64,000 bases of DNA from assembly GCF_001281265.1 (NCBI RefSeq), contig NZ_JXDB01000007.1, forward strand, positions 1-64,000, read 5' to 3'. The stretch is from Apilactobacillus kunkeei DSM 12361 = ATCC 700308. GTDB taxonomy: Bacteria > Bacillota > Bacilli > Lactobacillales > Lactobacillaceae. The translations under genes were made by a program, and so were the position numbers. Numbering within the stretch: the stretch's first letter is position 1; each line of letters opens with the position of its first letter. Of this stretch, positions 7,509 to 15,841 are shown one piece after another. The notes below the pieces were generated by a model. The model had not been told where the DNA came from and ran no database searches. It was given only the letters and a program-made list of their open reading frames with translations.

Positions 7509-9161
7509 ATGCATGAACAAGATAAAAATATGAAAGATAATTTAGCTCAGGATAAGATGATTGAGGGTTCCGCATGGATGACTGCGGGAAGCATCTTATC
7601 AAGAATATTAGGAGCGGTATACATAATTCCTTGGAGAATGATGCTTGGTGTCTTATACCTTCAGGCTAATTCCTTATATGTTCAAGGATATAATTTTTAT
7701 AGTATGATTTTAATTATTTCAATAGCTGGTATTCCGTCAGCAATTGCAAAACAGGTTGCACATTACAATGCCTTAAATGAGTATGGCGTCAGTGTTAGGT
7801 TATACAAACGAGGATTATTATTATCATTAATTACTGGAATTGTTTGTGCATTAATTCTATATATTGGAGCACCTGCATTTGATAATGGGAATCCTGATTT
7901 AATTCCGGTTATGAGATCATTGGCATGGGCCGTATTAATCATTCCAACCATGAGTTTAACCCGTGGGTATTTCCAAGGTTTCCAAGATATGGCACCTTCT
8001 GCGATTTCACAATTTGTTGAGCAGCTATTTCGTGTTATTTATATGTTATTAGCTGTGTTCTTTATTATTAAAGTAGTACACGGTAGTTGGGTTACTGCTG
8101 TTTCCCAATCGACATTTGCGGCGTTTATTGGGTCAGTCGCTGGATTATTAGTCTTAGGTTGGTACTATTTTAAACGTCGTCGTTATTATCGTTCGTTGGT
8201 TAAGAATAGTAATGATAGAATTCATGTAAATGCTAATAAATTATATGTAGAAATCATTCAACAAGCTGTACCTTTCGTTATTTTGGGTGCCGGAATCACT
8301 ATTTTTCAATTGATTGATCAATTTACATTCTTTAAAATAATGCATGTTGCGACAAATGATTCTAATTTAGTTCTTAACCAGTTGTATGCAATATTTGCTG
8401 GTAATGCCAACAAGTTAATAATGATTACCATTTCACTTGCTTCTGCAATGGCAATCACAGTTGTTCCTTTATTATCCGAAGCATACACAAAGGGTGATAA
8501 GAAGGAAATCAGCCACCAAATTTCAAGTGGTTTTGTATTATTCTCATTCGTAATGATTCCAGCAGCGTTAGGGATGACAGCTATAGCAGGCCCATTGAAT
8601 CGTGTCTTTTATGGGACTAGCAATGGTGCATTATCAGCTAACGTATTAGCATTCTCATCCATTATTTCTATATTCTTTGGATTATTCACCGTTGTGACTG
8701 CGATGATGCAAGGAATCTCTCAAAACAAAGTTGCCGTAAGATATTTTATATACGGAATTATTGCTAAAATTGTTTCACAATTTCCAATGGTGTTCTTCTT
8801 CAAGGAATTCGGCCCTTTAATTTCTTCTGCAATTGGGTTCATGGTTGTAAATGGATTGATTATTAACTCATTAGATCGTCAATTCAAAATTAGAAGTGAT
8901 AGGATGCTAAACCAAATTAACTGGATTGTGTTATTCTCACTTGTAACCTATCTTGTTGCTTTAGCATCTGTATATGCTGGAAATATGATTATTGGAATAT
9001 TTGCTAATCCATACACAAGTATTGGTAGTTTGTTTGTTGTAATAGTTTCTACAGCTTTAGGTGGAATGGTATACGTTTACCTTGCACTTAAGAGTAGAAT
9101 TGCCGATACAGTTATTGGTAGTAAGGCCACATCAATCCGAAACAAATTGAGTATTAAATAA
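7509..9161 (+). CDS. ytgP: MurJ/YtgP-type lipid II flippase (MOP superfamily)
   Basis: A 550-residue polytopic membrane protein of the YtgP/SpoVB branch of the MOP (MATE-like) flippases. In Bacillus, YtgP can act as the lipid II flippase MurJ. Here it would move the lipid-linked peptidoglycan precursor across the membrane, fitting the many wall genes in this window. The N-terminal GSAWMTAGSILSRILGA segment, with Arg in the first helix, is characteristic of the family. Hydrophobic segments run throughout, consistent with about 14 helices. The chosen ATG follows GAAAGTGGGAA; an in-frame ATG 24 nt further on (7533) is an alternative. Polysaccharide transport is the other possible role. Confidence 0.85.
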   Translation: MHEQDKNMKDNLAQDKMIEGSAWMTAGSILSRILGAVYIIPWRMMLGVLYLQANSLYVQGYNFYSMILIISIAGIPSAIAKQVAHYNALNEYGVSVRLYKRGLLLSLITGIVCALILYIGAPAFDNGNPDLIPVMRSLAWAVLIIPTMSLTRGYFQGFQDMAPSAISQFVEQLFRVIYMLLAVFFIIKVVHGSWVTAVSQSTFAAFIGSVAGLLVLGWYYFKRRRYYRSLVKNSNDRIHVNANKLYVEIIQQAVPFVILGAGITIFQLIDQFTFFKIMHVATNDSNLVLNQLYAIFAGNANKLIMITISLASAMAITVVPLLSEAYTKGDKKEISHQISSGFVLFSFVMIPAALGMTAIAGPLNRVFYGTSNGALSANVLAFSSIISIFFGLFTVVTAMMQGISQNKVAVRYFIYGIIAKIVSQFPMVFFFKEFGPLISSAIGFMVVNGLIINSLDRQFKIRSDRMLNQINWIVLFSLVTYLVALASVYAGNMIIGIFANPYTSIGSLFVVIVSTALGGMVYVYLALKSRIADTVIGSKATSIRNKLSIK

Positions 9162-9179
9162 GAACTGAAAGGATTGGTA

Positions 9180-9839
9180 ATGAAGATGAAAAATAAAGAC
9201 ATATTTATGCATCCGTTAATCGCAATCTTATTAGCAATAACCAGCGGTGGAATTGATGCCTACACCTTCATTGAACAAGGTGGGGTATTTGCTGGATTAC
9301 AAACTGGAAACTCAATTTTATTTGGGATTAGTTTGGCTAATCATGAATTTGATCAATCTTTGAAGTACATTTTCTCAATTATTTTCTTTTCGCTAGGAAT
9401 TGTGATTATCAAGGTAATGCAAAGAAAACTGGACTCAATTAATATACGAAAAGTGATAATCATGTTTTATGAAATTGTGGTTATTATGATTGTTGGTTTA
9501 CTAGTTAAAGATACCTCGTCAGTTTTAATCGTTGGACTGTTATCGTTAGTATCAGCTGCCCAGTTACAAGAATTCAAACTGCTAAAGGGTAATCCATTTA
9601 ATCCACTTATGATGACCGGAAACATTAGCAAAATCGCTAATAATGCTTATTTAGCATTGGTTGATCATGATAAAAAAGCCCAATCACTATTGATGGATAC
9701 CATCATGGTAATTACAAGTTTCATTTTAGGAACTTTCATCATTGGGATTGTCGATCATTACCTAAATGCTTATTCAGTACTAGTATTAATTATTCCTTTA
9801 TCATTGGTAATAATTTTTAACTTTATAAATCGAAAATAA
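9180..9839 (+). CDS. DUF1275 (YoaK-like) membrane protein
   Basis: A roughly 219-residue membrane protein of the DUF1275/YoaK family, of unknown function. The N-terminal half shows the family pattern GGIDAYTF and then LQTGNSILFG, followed by several hydrophobic helices (about six in all). The ATG at 9180 fits best because GAAAGGA ends 6 nt before it; a TTG at 9174 in the same frame overlaps the ribosome site. It follows the flippase gene by only 18 nt, so the two are probably co-transcribed. Confidence 0.82.
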   Translation: MKMKNKDIFMHPLIAILLAITSGGIDAYTFIEQGGVFAGLQTGNSILFGISLANHEFDQSLKYIFSIIFFSLGIVIIKVMQRKLDSINIRKVIIMFYEIVVIMIVGLLVKDTSSVLIVGLLSLVSAAQLQEFKLLKGNPFNPLMMTGNISKIANNAYLALVDHDKKAQSLLMDTIMVITSFILGTFIIGIVDHYLNAYSVLVLIIPLSLVIIFNFINRK

Positions 9840-9875
9840 AAAAGACGGAATCGATTATGATTCTGTCTTTTTTTC
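9838..9875. terminator. Bidirectional terminator, DUF1275 gene and nnrD
   Basis: AAAGACGGAATC (9841-9852) pairs with GATTCTGTCTTT (9859-9870) with one G-U, with A- and T-runs outside. The reverse-strand nnrD stop codon (9855-9857) is in the 6-nt loop. Confidence 0.9.
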
Positions 9876-10691
9876 GTTTGCTTTCATGAATTCAGGGATG
9901 CGTTCAATGATTTGGGTAGGAAGAACGACATATTGGTTCTCAGCTAATTTATCTGCGATTGCGCTGTGAGCATATACTGCAGATAAAACTGCATTAGTTG
10001 TATCTGAGAATTGTGCCACAAACCCGGCAATCATTCCAGCTAGAGTGTCACCCATACCACCCGTTGCTTGTGCAGGGGTACCACCAGGGTTAACCCAGAT
10101 ATCATCTTTACTATATACCTTGGTATGGTGAGACTTAACAACAACCGTAGCGTTTAATTGTTTGACCACTTTTTGATTATTTTCATCGGTTTGGTCACTA
10201 ATTTTAATGCCAGATAATCTTTGCCATTCCATTTGATGTGGTGTGAAAATAAGCTTTGCATCTGGCAAATCAAGAGTATGGTTGGCGATAAGTGTGATGG
10301 CTGAACCATCAATAATTAATTTTTGTGTTGGTTGGATGTTATTAAAAACAGTCTTTAAGATTGTAAGACTATTTTCATCAGTTCCAAGGCCGGGACCGAT
10401 TAGTACAATATCGAATCCGTTAAGCATTGATTTAATGCTATCTAAATCATTAAAGTCTACAAACATTGCTTCAGGAATGTGGGTATGAAGACTAGAAAGA
10501 TTAACCGAATCTGTAAAAGTAGTTGTTAATCCTGCACCAGAATAGACACAGGCTTTAGAAGCCATGATAATGGCACCGCCAAAGTTATTAGTTCCACCAA
10601 TAATACCAACTCGTCCAAACGTTCCCTTATGGCTATTATTTGGGCGTTTAATAATGGTCTTATCAACGATGTCAGTTGAAATTTCTGTCAT
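9855..10691 (-). CDS. nnrD: ADP-dependent NAD(P)H-hydrate dehydratase
   Basis: Repairs damaged NAD(P)H by dehydrating the S-hydrate using ADP. The 278-residue product is the YjeF C-terminal (carbohydrate-kinase-like) domain alone. The catalytic signature GGMGDTLAGMIAGF lies near the C-terminus and GGTNNFGGA near the N-terminus. The epimerase half (NnrE) is not fused and is not in this window. An AGGAGG site precedes the ATG. The coding end is shared with the terminator hairpin. Confidence 0.93.
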   Translation of the reverse strand: MTEISTDIVDKTIIKRPNNSHKGTFGRVGIIGGTNNFGGAIIMASKACVYSGAGLTTTFTDSVNLSSLHTHIPEAMFVDFNDLDSIKSMLNGFDIVLIGPGLGTDENSLTILKTVFNNIQPTQKLIIDGSAITLIANHTLDLPDAKLIFTPHQMEWQRLSGIKISDQTDENNQKVVKQLNATVVVKSHHTKVYSKDDIWVNPGGTPAQATGGMGDTLAGMIAGFVAQFSDTTNAVLSAVYAHSAIADKLAENQYVVLPTQIIERIPEFMKANEKKTES

Positions 10692-10746
10692 ATTAATTCC
10701 TCCTAACGCTTTATCTTCAGTATATCACTAAAAATTTGGGACTTCA

Positions 10747-10782
10747 TTGATGTGTTTTTATTAGATTATGCTAAAATATATG
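10747..10782 (+). promoter_or_regulatory. Possible pepV promoter
   Basis: TTGATG (10747-10752) is followed 19 nt later by TAAAAT preceded by TGC, an extended -10. The spacing is long, so only the extended -10 is convincing. Confidence 0.45.
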
Positions 10783-10805
10783 GAAAGGTAAGGGAGGATT
10801 TCAAA

Positions 10806-12221
10806 ATGATTAATTGGGATAAATTAGCTCAAGACTACAAAGAAGATTATCTAAAGGATTTAGCTGACTTAATTTCTATCGATAGTGAAAGAAATGATAA
10901 TGAGTCTACTGATGAATTTCCTTTAGGACCTGGTCCAGCTAAAGCATTAGTAAAGTACTTAGAAATTGGTAAACGCGACGGTTTCACTGTCAAAAACTTG
11001 GATAACCTAGTTGGTTACATAGAATACGGTAGTGGAGATAAGACATTTGCTATTTTAGCCCATGCTGATGTCATGCCAGCCGGTGAAGGATGGGACAGCA
11101 ATCCATTTGAAATGATGATCAAAGACGGCAAAGTATTTGGTCGTGGTTCCTCCGACGACAAGGGACCTGGTTTGGCAGCATACTATGGTCTAAAGATGAT
11201 GAAGGACCAAGGAATTGAACCTAACTGCAAGATTCGATTTATTATTGGTACCGATGAAGAAAGTAATTGGACTGGAATGAAGCATTACTTTAAGTTAGAA
11301 CCCGAACCTGACTTTGGGTTCTCTCCAGATGCTCAATTCCCAGTTATTAATGGTGAAAAAGGTAATACAACATTTGAAACTACTTTTGGTACTAACCAAG
11401 AAGACACAGCTGATTACTACTTAGCTAACTTCGATGCTGGTTTAAGAGAAAACATGGTACCAAGGGATGCTTTTGCTGATGTTAAGACTGTATTTAAAGA
11501 CCAAATGGCAGAAGAATTCTCAACATTTATGCAAGATCGTAAACTAGATGGTGGTTCTGAAATCACTGAAGATGGTATCAAATTACACTTAATTGGTAAG
11601 TCAGCACACGGAATGGAACCAAGAAACGGTGTTAATGGGGGAACATTCCTTGCTAACTTCCTACGAGGCTATGATTTCTCTGGTGATGCTAAGAACTTCA
11701 TTAAGTTTGTTGCAGAATTCCTACATGGTGATTCTCGTGCAAACAGAATCGGTGCTAACTACACGGATGAAATCATGGGGGACTTAACAATGAACGTTGG
11801 TATTCTAAAGTTCAACCCAACTGATGGTGGTTTCGTTAATACTAACTTCAGATATCCTAAGGGTATTAGTGTTGAAACCATTGGTGAACACCTAAGCCAG
11901 GCTGCTAAGGTAATGGATGGTACTGTTAAGAACACAGACGACATGGTTCCTCACTATGTTGATCCAAAAGACCCAATCGTAAACAAACTAATCAATGTTT
12001 ACCGTGAACGTACTGGCAAGACTGAAGCTCAACCACAAGTTGTTGGTGGTGGTACTTACGGTCGTATGATGAAGAGAGGGGTAGCATTCGGTGCTGAATT
12101 CCCATGGACTGTAAACACAATGCACCAAGCTAATGAATACCAAGTTTTAGATGACTTGATGTTAGCAATGGCAATTTATGGTCAATCAATTTTTGAACTA
12201 GGTACATTAGAAGATAACTAA
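10806..12221 (+). CDS. pepV: Dipeptidase PepV (M20 family)
   Basis: Zinc dipeptidase of family M20 that splits dipeptides, typical of lactic acid bacteria growing on peptides. The 471-residue protein has the metal-site motifs AHADVMPAG and RGSSDDKGPG, the catalytic acid in GTDEESNW, and a C-terminal metal-binding region. The ATG at 10806 is chosen because AAGGGAGGA precedes it and the protein then begins like family members; the open frame runs 54 nt further upstream without a ribosome site. A terminator follows. Confidence 0.95.
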   Translation: MINWDKLAQDYKEDYLKDLADLISIDSERNDNESTDEFPLGPGPAKALVKYLEIGKRDGFTVKNLDNLVGYIEYGSGDKTFAILAHADVMPAGEGWDSNPFEMMIKDGKVFGRGSSDDKGPGLAAYYGLKMMKDQGIEPNCKIRFIIGTDEESNWTGMKHYFKLEPEPDFGFSPDAQFPVINGEKGNTTFETTFGTNQEDTADYYLANFDAGLRENMVPRDAFADVKTVFKDQMAEEFSTFMQDRKLDGGSEITEDGIKLHLIGKSAHGMEPRNGVNGGTFLANFLRGYDFSGDAKNFIKFVAEFLHGDSRANRIGANYTDEIMGDLTMNVGILKFNPTDGGFVNTNFRYPKGISVETIGEHLSQAAKVMDGTVKNTDDMVPHYVDPKDPIVNKLINVYRERTGKTEAQPQVVGGGTYGRMMKRGVAFGAEFPWTVNTMHQANEYQVLDDLMLAMAIYGQSIFELGTLEDN

Positions 12222-12227
12222 ACACAA

Positions 12228-12261
12228 AAAAATCCCAAATCATTATGATTCGGGATTTTTT
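12228..12261. terminator. Terminator between pepV and the kinase gene
   Basis: AATCCC-A-AATC and GATT-C-GGGATT form a stem with one mismatch, flanked by A- and T-runs. It can serve both converging genes. Confidence 0.85.
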
Positions 12262-12262
12262 A

Positions 12263-12895
12263 TTATCTGATTTTTTTAAGTTCTTCATCAATCATGTTTA
12301 AAACGATGTCGACGTTAGCATCTTCTGATAGGTCATATTTTTGAAGGTCAATCTTCATCTTAGGACTCTTATCGTATTCTTCATACCATTGTTTGTAGGC
12401 TGACCACATGTGATAATAATATTCTTTTAACTTAGGATCGTTATCGAATTGTTCATAGTCACGGCCGCGCATTTTAATTCTGTGTAGAATGGTTTCAAAA
12501 TCGGTTTCAGCATATACCATTAGGTCTGGAGCTTTTTTAGGAAGTTGATCTAATTCGCCCATCATTTTGTCCAATAATTCTAGGTAAATCTTCAATTCCA
12601 TGTCTGAAATATTACCTTCAGCATTATTCTGTTTTGTGAAAAGGGCATCTTCATAGATTGATCTATCTAAGATATTGTTATCATCTGATAGCGCCTTTTT
12701 AATCATTGAAAAACGTTTGTTTAAAAAGTAAATTTGTAATAAGAATCCATATTGTTCCGGATTGTTATAGTACAAAGGCAAAACAGGATTTTCACCAACT
12801 GGTTCGTAGAAGGCCTTAGTACCTAAATGTTTTGCGATTTTACCGGTCAAAGTTGTCTTACCAACACCAATCATCCCTGCTGTAATTATCACCAT
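12263..12895 (-). CDS. Deoxynucleoside kinase (dAK/dGK type)
   Basis: Phosphorylates salvaged deoxynucleosides, most likely deoxyadenosine or deoxyguanosine. The 210-residue protein has a P-loop GMIGVGKT at residues 7-14, the substrate-side FYEPV with Glu31, the DRS motif at 77-79 (DRSIYEDA), and the arginine-rich lid RIKMRGRDYEQ. Lactobacilli often carry paired dAK/dGK genes; only one copy is here. Which base it prefers cannot be read from the sequence alone. Confidence 0.9.
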   Translation of the reverse strand: MVIITAGMIGVGKTTLTGKIAKHLGTKAFYEPVGENPVLPLYYNNPEQYGFLLQIYFLNKRFSMIKKALSDDNNILDRSIYEDALFTKQNNAEGNISDMELKIYLELLDKMMGELDQLPKKAPDLMVYAETDFETILHRIKMRGRDYEQFDNDPKLKEYYYHMWSAYKQWYEEYDKSPKMKIDLQKYDLSEDANVDIVLNMIDEELKKIR

Positions 12896-12965
12896 ATTAA
12901 CTCCTCATTTTTGAAATAGTAATAATATTTTATCATATTTTAAAACCGAACTTAATATCAAAAAG

Positions 12966-12996
12966 AAAAACCCAGGCATAAAAATACCTGGGTTTG
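12966..12996 (-). terminator. mscL terminator
   Basis: AAACCCAGG and CCTGGGTTT pair around an A-rich loop. On the reverse strand the stem is followed by TTTTTCTTTT. Confidence 0.85.
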
Positions 12997-12999
12997 TTG

Positions 13000-13371
13000 T
13001 TATTTGTTATTTTTTTGTTCTGAAAGTAAATCACGGATTTCACCTAATAGGATGTCAGTCTTGGTATCCTTAGGAGTAGTATCGCGTTTTGAAACTTTGT
13101 TGTAAGTTCTTACAATTAAGAATACAACGAAGGCAACAATCAAGAAGTTAATAACATCGTTGATGAAACTACCAACTCTGAAGTGAGCTGAACCCACTGA
13201 GAAGACGATTGATGATAAGTTCATTTTACCCATGAAAATTCCAATTAAAGGATTAATCAAGTTTGAAGTAAATGACTTAACGATGGTTGTGAATGCTGAA
13301 CCAATGATTACACCAACGGCTAAATCTAAGACATTACCTTTAGAGATGAATGCTTTGAATTCTTTAAACAA
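13000..13371 (-). CDS. mscL: Large-conductance mechanosensitive channel
   Basis: A 123-residue channel that opens under membrane tension to release solutes during hypo-osmotic shock. The N-terminal FKAFISKGNVLDLAVGVIIGSAF is the conserved amphipathic helix and first transmembrane helix, a second helix lies at about residues 68-88, and the C-terminal charged bundle is present. AGGAGG precedes the ATG. It is a single gene, divergent from the protease gene. Confidence 0.97.
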   Translation of the reverse strand: MFKEFKAFISKGNVLDLAVGVIIGSAFTTIVKSFTSNLINPLIGIFMGKMNLSSIVFSVGSAHFRVGSFINDVINFLIVAFVVFLIVRTYNKVSKRDTTPKDTKTDILLGEIRDLLSEQKNNK

Positions 13372-13498
13372 ATTGCAAACCTCCTTTCACTATGTAACTA
13401 CATTTAATACTAACATAAAAAAATATAAAGAATTACTTAAATCTGTATACTTAAGATATTTTTAGGAATATTATGAAACTACATAAGGGGTGATACGA

Positions 13499-15283
13499 GT
13501 GAATTATAGAAAAACAATTTTTGCGACACTAAGTGCCTCTGTTTTATTGGGAACAGCATTTAATTACAACGTTGATGCTCAAGCTAAAAAAACGGTACAT
13601 AAGGTTAAGATTCATAAAAAGGCCAAAGCTAAATCTAGTTCAGCGACTTCAAACTTTGCGATTATTCTAAAAACAAGGAGTAATAGTAAACTAGAAAATT
13701 ATGTTTTGACCAAGCATAAGAAGTTCTTATCTACCAAACAGTTTGCCAACCGTTATGGACAAACTAATAGAACTGTTGCTGCAATTCAAAAGTATTTCAA
13801 AAAGTATCATGTTAAGACTACTAAATATGCAGGAAACCTAGTTCTAAGAGGTTATGGTAGCAATACTAACATTCAAAAAGCGCTTAAGTATAAGCAAGTG
13901 AGAGTGAAGGTTAACGGTAAGTTCGTTTACCGTCCAAACCACGAACCAAAAATGAGAGGGAAGCTTCAAAAACATGTTAATGGATTCATGGGGCTAAGTA
14001 ACTATGATCACGTTAATAGCGATGCTGCTAAGAAAATTAAGAGTATTTCAATGAAGCGTAGCCCTAAGGACTTCATCAGTCGTTACGGTGCAACCTCACT
14101 AAAACAAGCTAAACGTGGTAGTAAACATGGAATTGGGATTATCTCATTTGGTGGCTTCAAAAATTCTGACATTACAAGATTTTGGAAGAAGGTAGGAGTT
14201 CCTTCAAGTATTAAACGAGTTCACGTTTATAAGGATGCCTATGCCTCAATCAAGTCACAAAGTGATGAAACCACAATGGATATCCAACAAGCTGGTGCAA
14301 TAGCCCCTAAGTCCCACATCAATGTGTATATTTCTCAACCAACTATCTCTGGCATGGTAGAGAGCTTCGCTAAAGCAATCAGTGCTAACAAGTCTGACAG
14401 TTTATCATTAAGTTGGGGAATCAGCGAAGCTGAATTACAACAAATGATGAACGATGGATTCATTCCAAAGAGCTACAATTCAATTATGAATAGCTTGTTA
14501 TTACAAGGTGCAGCGCAAGGAATTAGTATCTTTAATTCAACCGGTGATAACGGTGCCTATGATGGTATTGAAGGTGGTGTCACTGGATTAACAGTTGAAT
14601 CTCCTGCATCTTCTCCATTCATCACAGCCGTTGGGGCAACCAGTGTGCCAATCAGCTATACTGTCAACGGCCATAAGGTTAAGATTGATAAGGAACGTGC
14701 ATGGTCAAATGATTTCTTATACCCATACTTTAACCAATTGAAGCTATACAATAGTGATCAAAATAGTTTCCTAAGCACTTACTTTGCGGGAACCGGTGGT
14801 GGTTTCAGTAAGTTCAACCAAACACCTACCTACCAAAGCAATATTAGTGGTGTAAATAGTTACAACGCTATTCAATACTGGAACATGGATAGCGGTTATG
14901 CAAAACAATACGCCAAGCCAACCCAAACATCGTCAACTGCATCTGGTAGAAACCTACCAGACATTGTGGCAAACGGTGATCCTCAAACCGGATACACTGT
15001 GTTATATAACAACCAATGGTTTACAGATGGTGGAACAAGTATCGTTGCTCCTCAAATTGCTGCAGTAAATGCTTTGTTCGCTACTAGAGCAAATCATCGT
15101 TTCGGACTATGGAATCCACAATTATATGCGCTTGCTAACAATGGCAACTCACCATTTAACACTTTAGATTCTGATAAAGACAATAGTAACTTGTATTACA
15201 CCGGACAACCCGGGAAGAAATACAACCAAGCTACTGGTTTGGGAACCGTTAACTACGGTAAGTTATATCAATTAATGAAATAG
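13499..15283 (+). CDS. Secreted S53 family serine-carboxyl peptidase (sedolisin/kumamolisin type)
   Basis: A 594-residue exported acid protease of family S53. An N-terminal hydrophobic signal is followed by a Lys-rich stretch, then a pro-kumamolisin-like activation domain (about residues 45-190) and the catalytic domain. The catalytic set is visible: Glu257 and Asp261 in DETTMDIQQAGAIAP, the oxyanion Asp350 in STGDNGA, and Ser514 in GGTSIVAP. A Ca-site-like ATGLGTVNYGKL closes the protein. The GTG at 13499 is preferred because AAGGGG lies 8 nt upstream; a GTG at 13490 overlaps that site. It probably degrades environmental protein at low pH. Confidence 0.92.
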   Translation: MNYRKTIFATLSASVLLGTAFNYNVDAQAKKTVHKVKIHKKAKAKSSSATSNFAIILKTRSNSKLENYVLTKHKKFLSTKQFANRYGQTNRTVAAIQKYFKKYHVKTTKYAGNLVLRGYGSNTNIQKALKYKQVRVKVNGKFVYRPNHEPKMRGKLQKHVNGFMGLSNYDHVNSDAAKKIKSISMKRSPKDFISRYGATSLKQAKRGSKHGIGIISFGGFKNSDITRFWKKVGVPSSIKRVHVYKDAYASIKSQSDETTMDIQQAGAIAPKSHINVYISQPTISGMVESFAKAISANKSDSLSLSWGISEAELQQMMNDGFIPKSYNSIMNSLLLQGAAQGISIFNSTGDNGAYDGIEGGVTGLTVESPASSPFITAVGATSVPISYTVNGHKVKIDKERAWSNDFLYPYFNQLKLYNSDQNSFLSTYFAGTGGGFSKFNQTPTYQSNISGVNSYNAIQYWNMDSGYAKQYAKPTQTSSTASGRNLPDIVANGDPQTGYTVLYNNQWFTDGGTSIVAPQIAAVNALFATRANHRFGLWNPQLYALANNGNSPFNTLDSDKDNSNLYYTGQPGKKYNQATGLGTVNYGKLYQLMK

Positions 15284-15318
15284 AAAAAAGCCATCCTAAT
15301 TAAGGATGGCTTTTTTAG
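15284..15318. terminator. Bidirectional terminator after the S53 gene
   Basis: AAAAAAGCCATCC and GGATGGCTTTTTT form a perfect stem with loop TAATTA. Confidence 0.93.
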
Positions 15319-15325
15319 TTATTTA

Positions 15326-15664
15326 TTAGTCTAGTGGTTCATTGATTCGTTCTAACATTTCCTTAGCAATTAAGGCATGCTTTGAATATTTCTTTAATTG
15401 ATGGGTAGTGATTTTAGTAGCAGTCATTTTTTCAAATGCAGCACTGTAATCAATAGCGACAGTGTCAGCTGGAATCTTAATTGGTTCTAAGATACGCTTC
15501 TTGAAAGCATCACAAGAATCTTGATAAGCCTTTTGTAATCTTTCAACAGTTTCATCATAGCTGTGTGAGATTAAAGACTTTGCGAAACGAAAATCCTTAC
15601 GATTGTACTTGTTACAAATGAACATTACTAACCCAATCATTTTATCTCTTTTTGCTTCTGCCAT
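15326..15664 (-). CDS. Uncharacterised 112-residue soluble protein
   Basis: I do not recognise this protein. It is 112 residues, mostly charged and predicted helical, with no signal peptide or membrane segment. It has two cysteines (in MFICNKYN and QDSCDAF) with no metal-binding spacing. The start is ATG at 15662-15664 with AGAAGATGAAATT upstream, a weak ribosome site. It lies between a secreted protease and a UvrA-like ATPase, divergent from the latter. The length, codon use and shared terminator support a real gene. Confidence 0.6.
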   Translation of the reverse strand: MAEAKRDKMIGLVMFICNKYNRKDFRFAKSLISHSYDETVERLQKAYQDSCDAFKKRILEPIKIPADTVAIDYSAAFEKMTATKITTHQLKKYSKHALIAKEMLERINEPLD

Positions 15665-15841
15665 AATTTCATCTTCTTTCGATTAGATATCGTGTCTATG
15701 ACTTTATTATAGTATTAAAAATTTATTTTTCTCAAGAAAACAGATTATCTTTATAAATTCTTAATTATTAAACAAGATAAATGAAATTGATGCTTATAAC
15801 TACTATAATTATTAATAGAAAGTGAATTCAGGAGGATTGAA

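Noticed and set aside
13490-13498. GTG at 13490 as start of the S53 protease.
   Set aside because: It overlaps the only ribosome site; GTG at 13499 is correctly spaced and gives a normal signal peptide.
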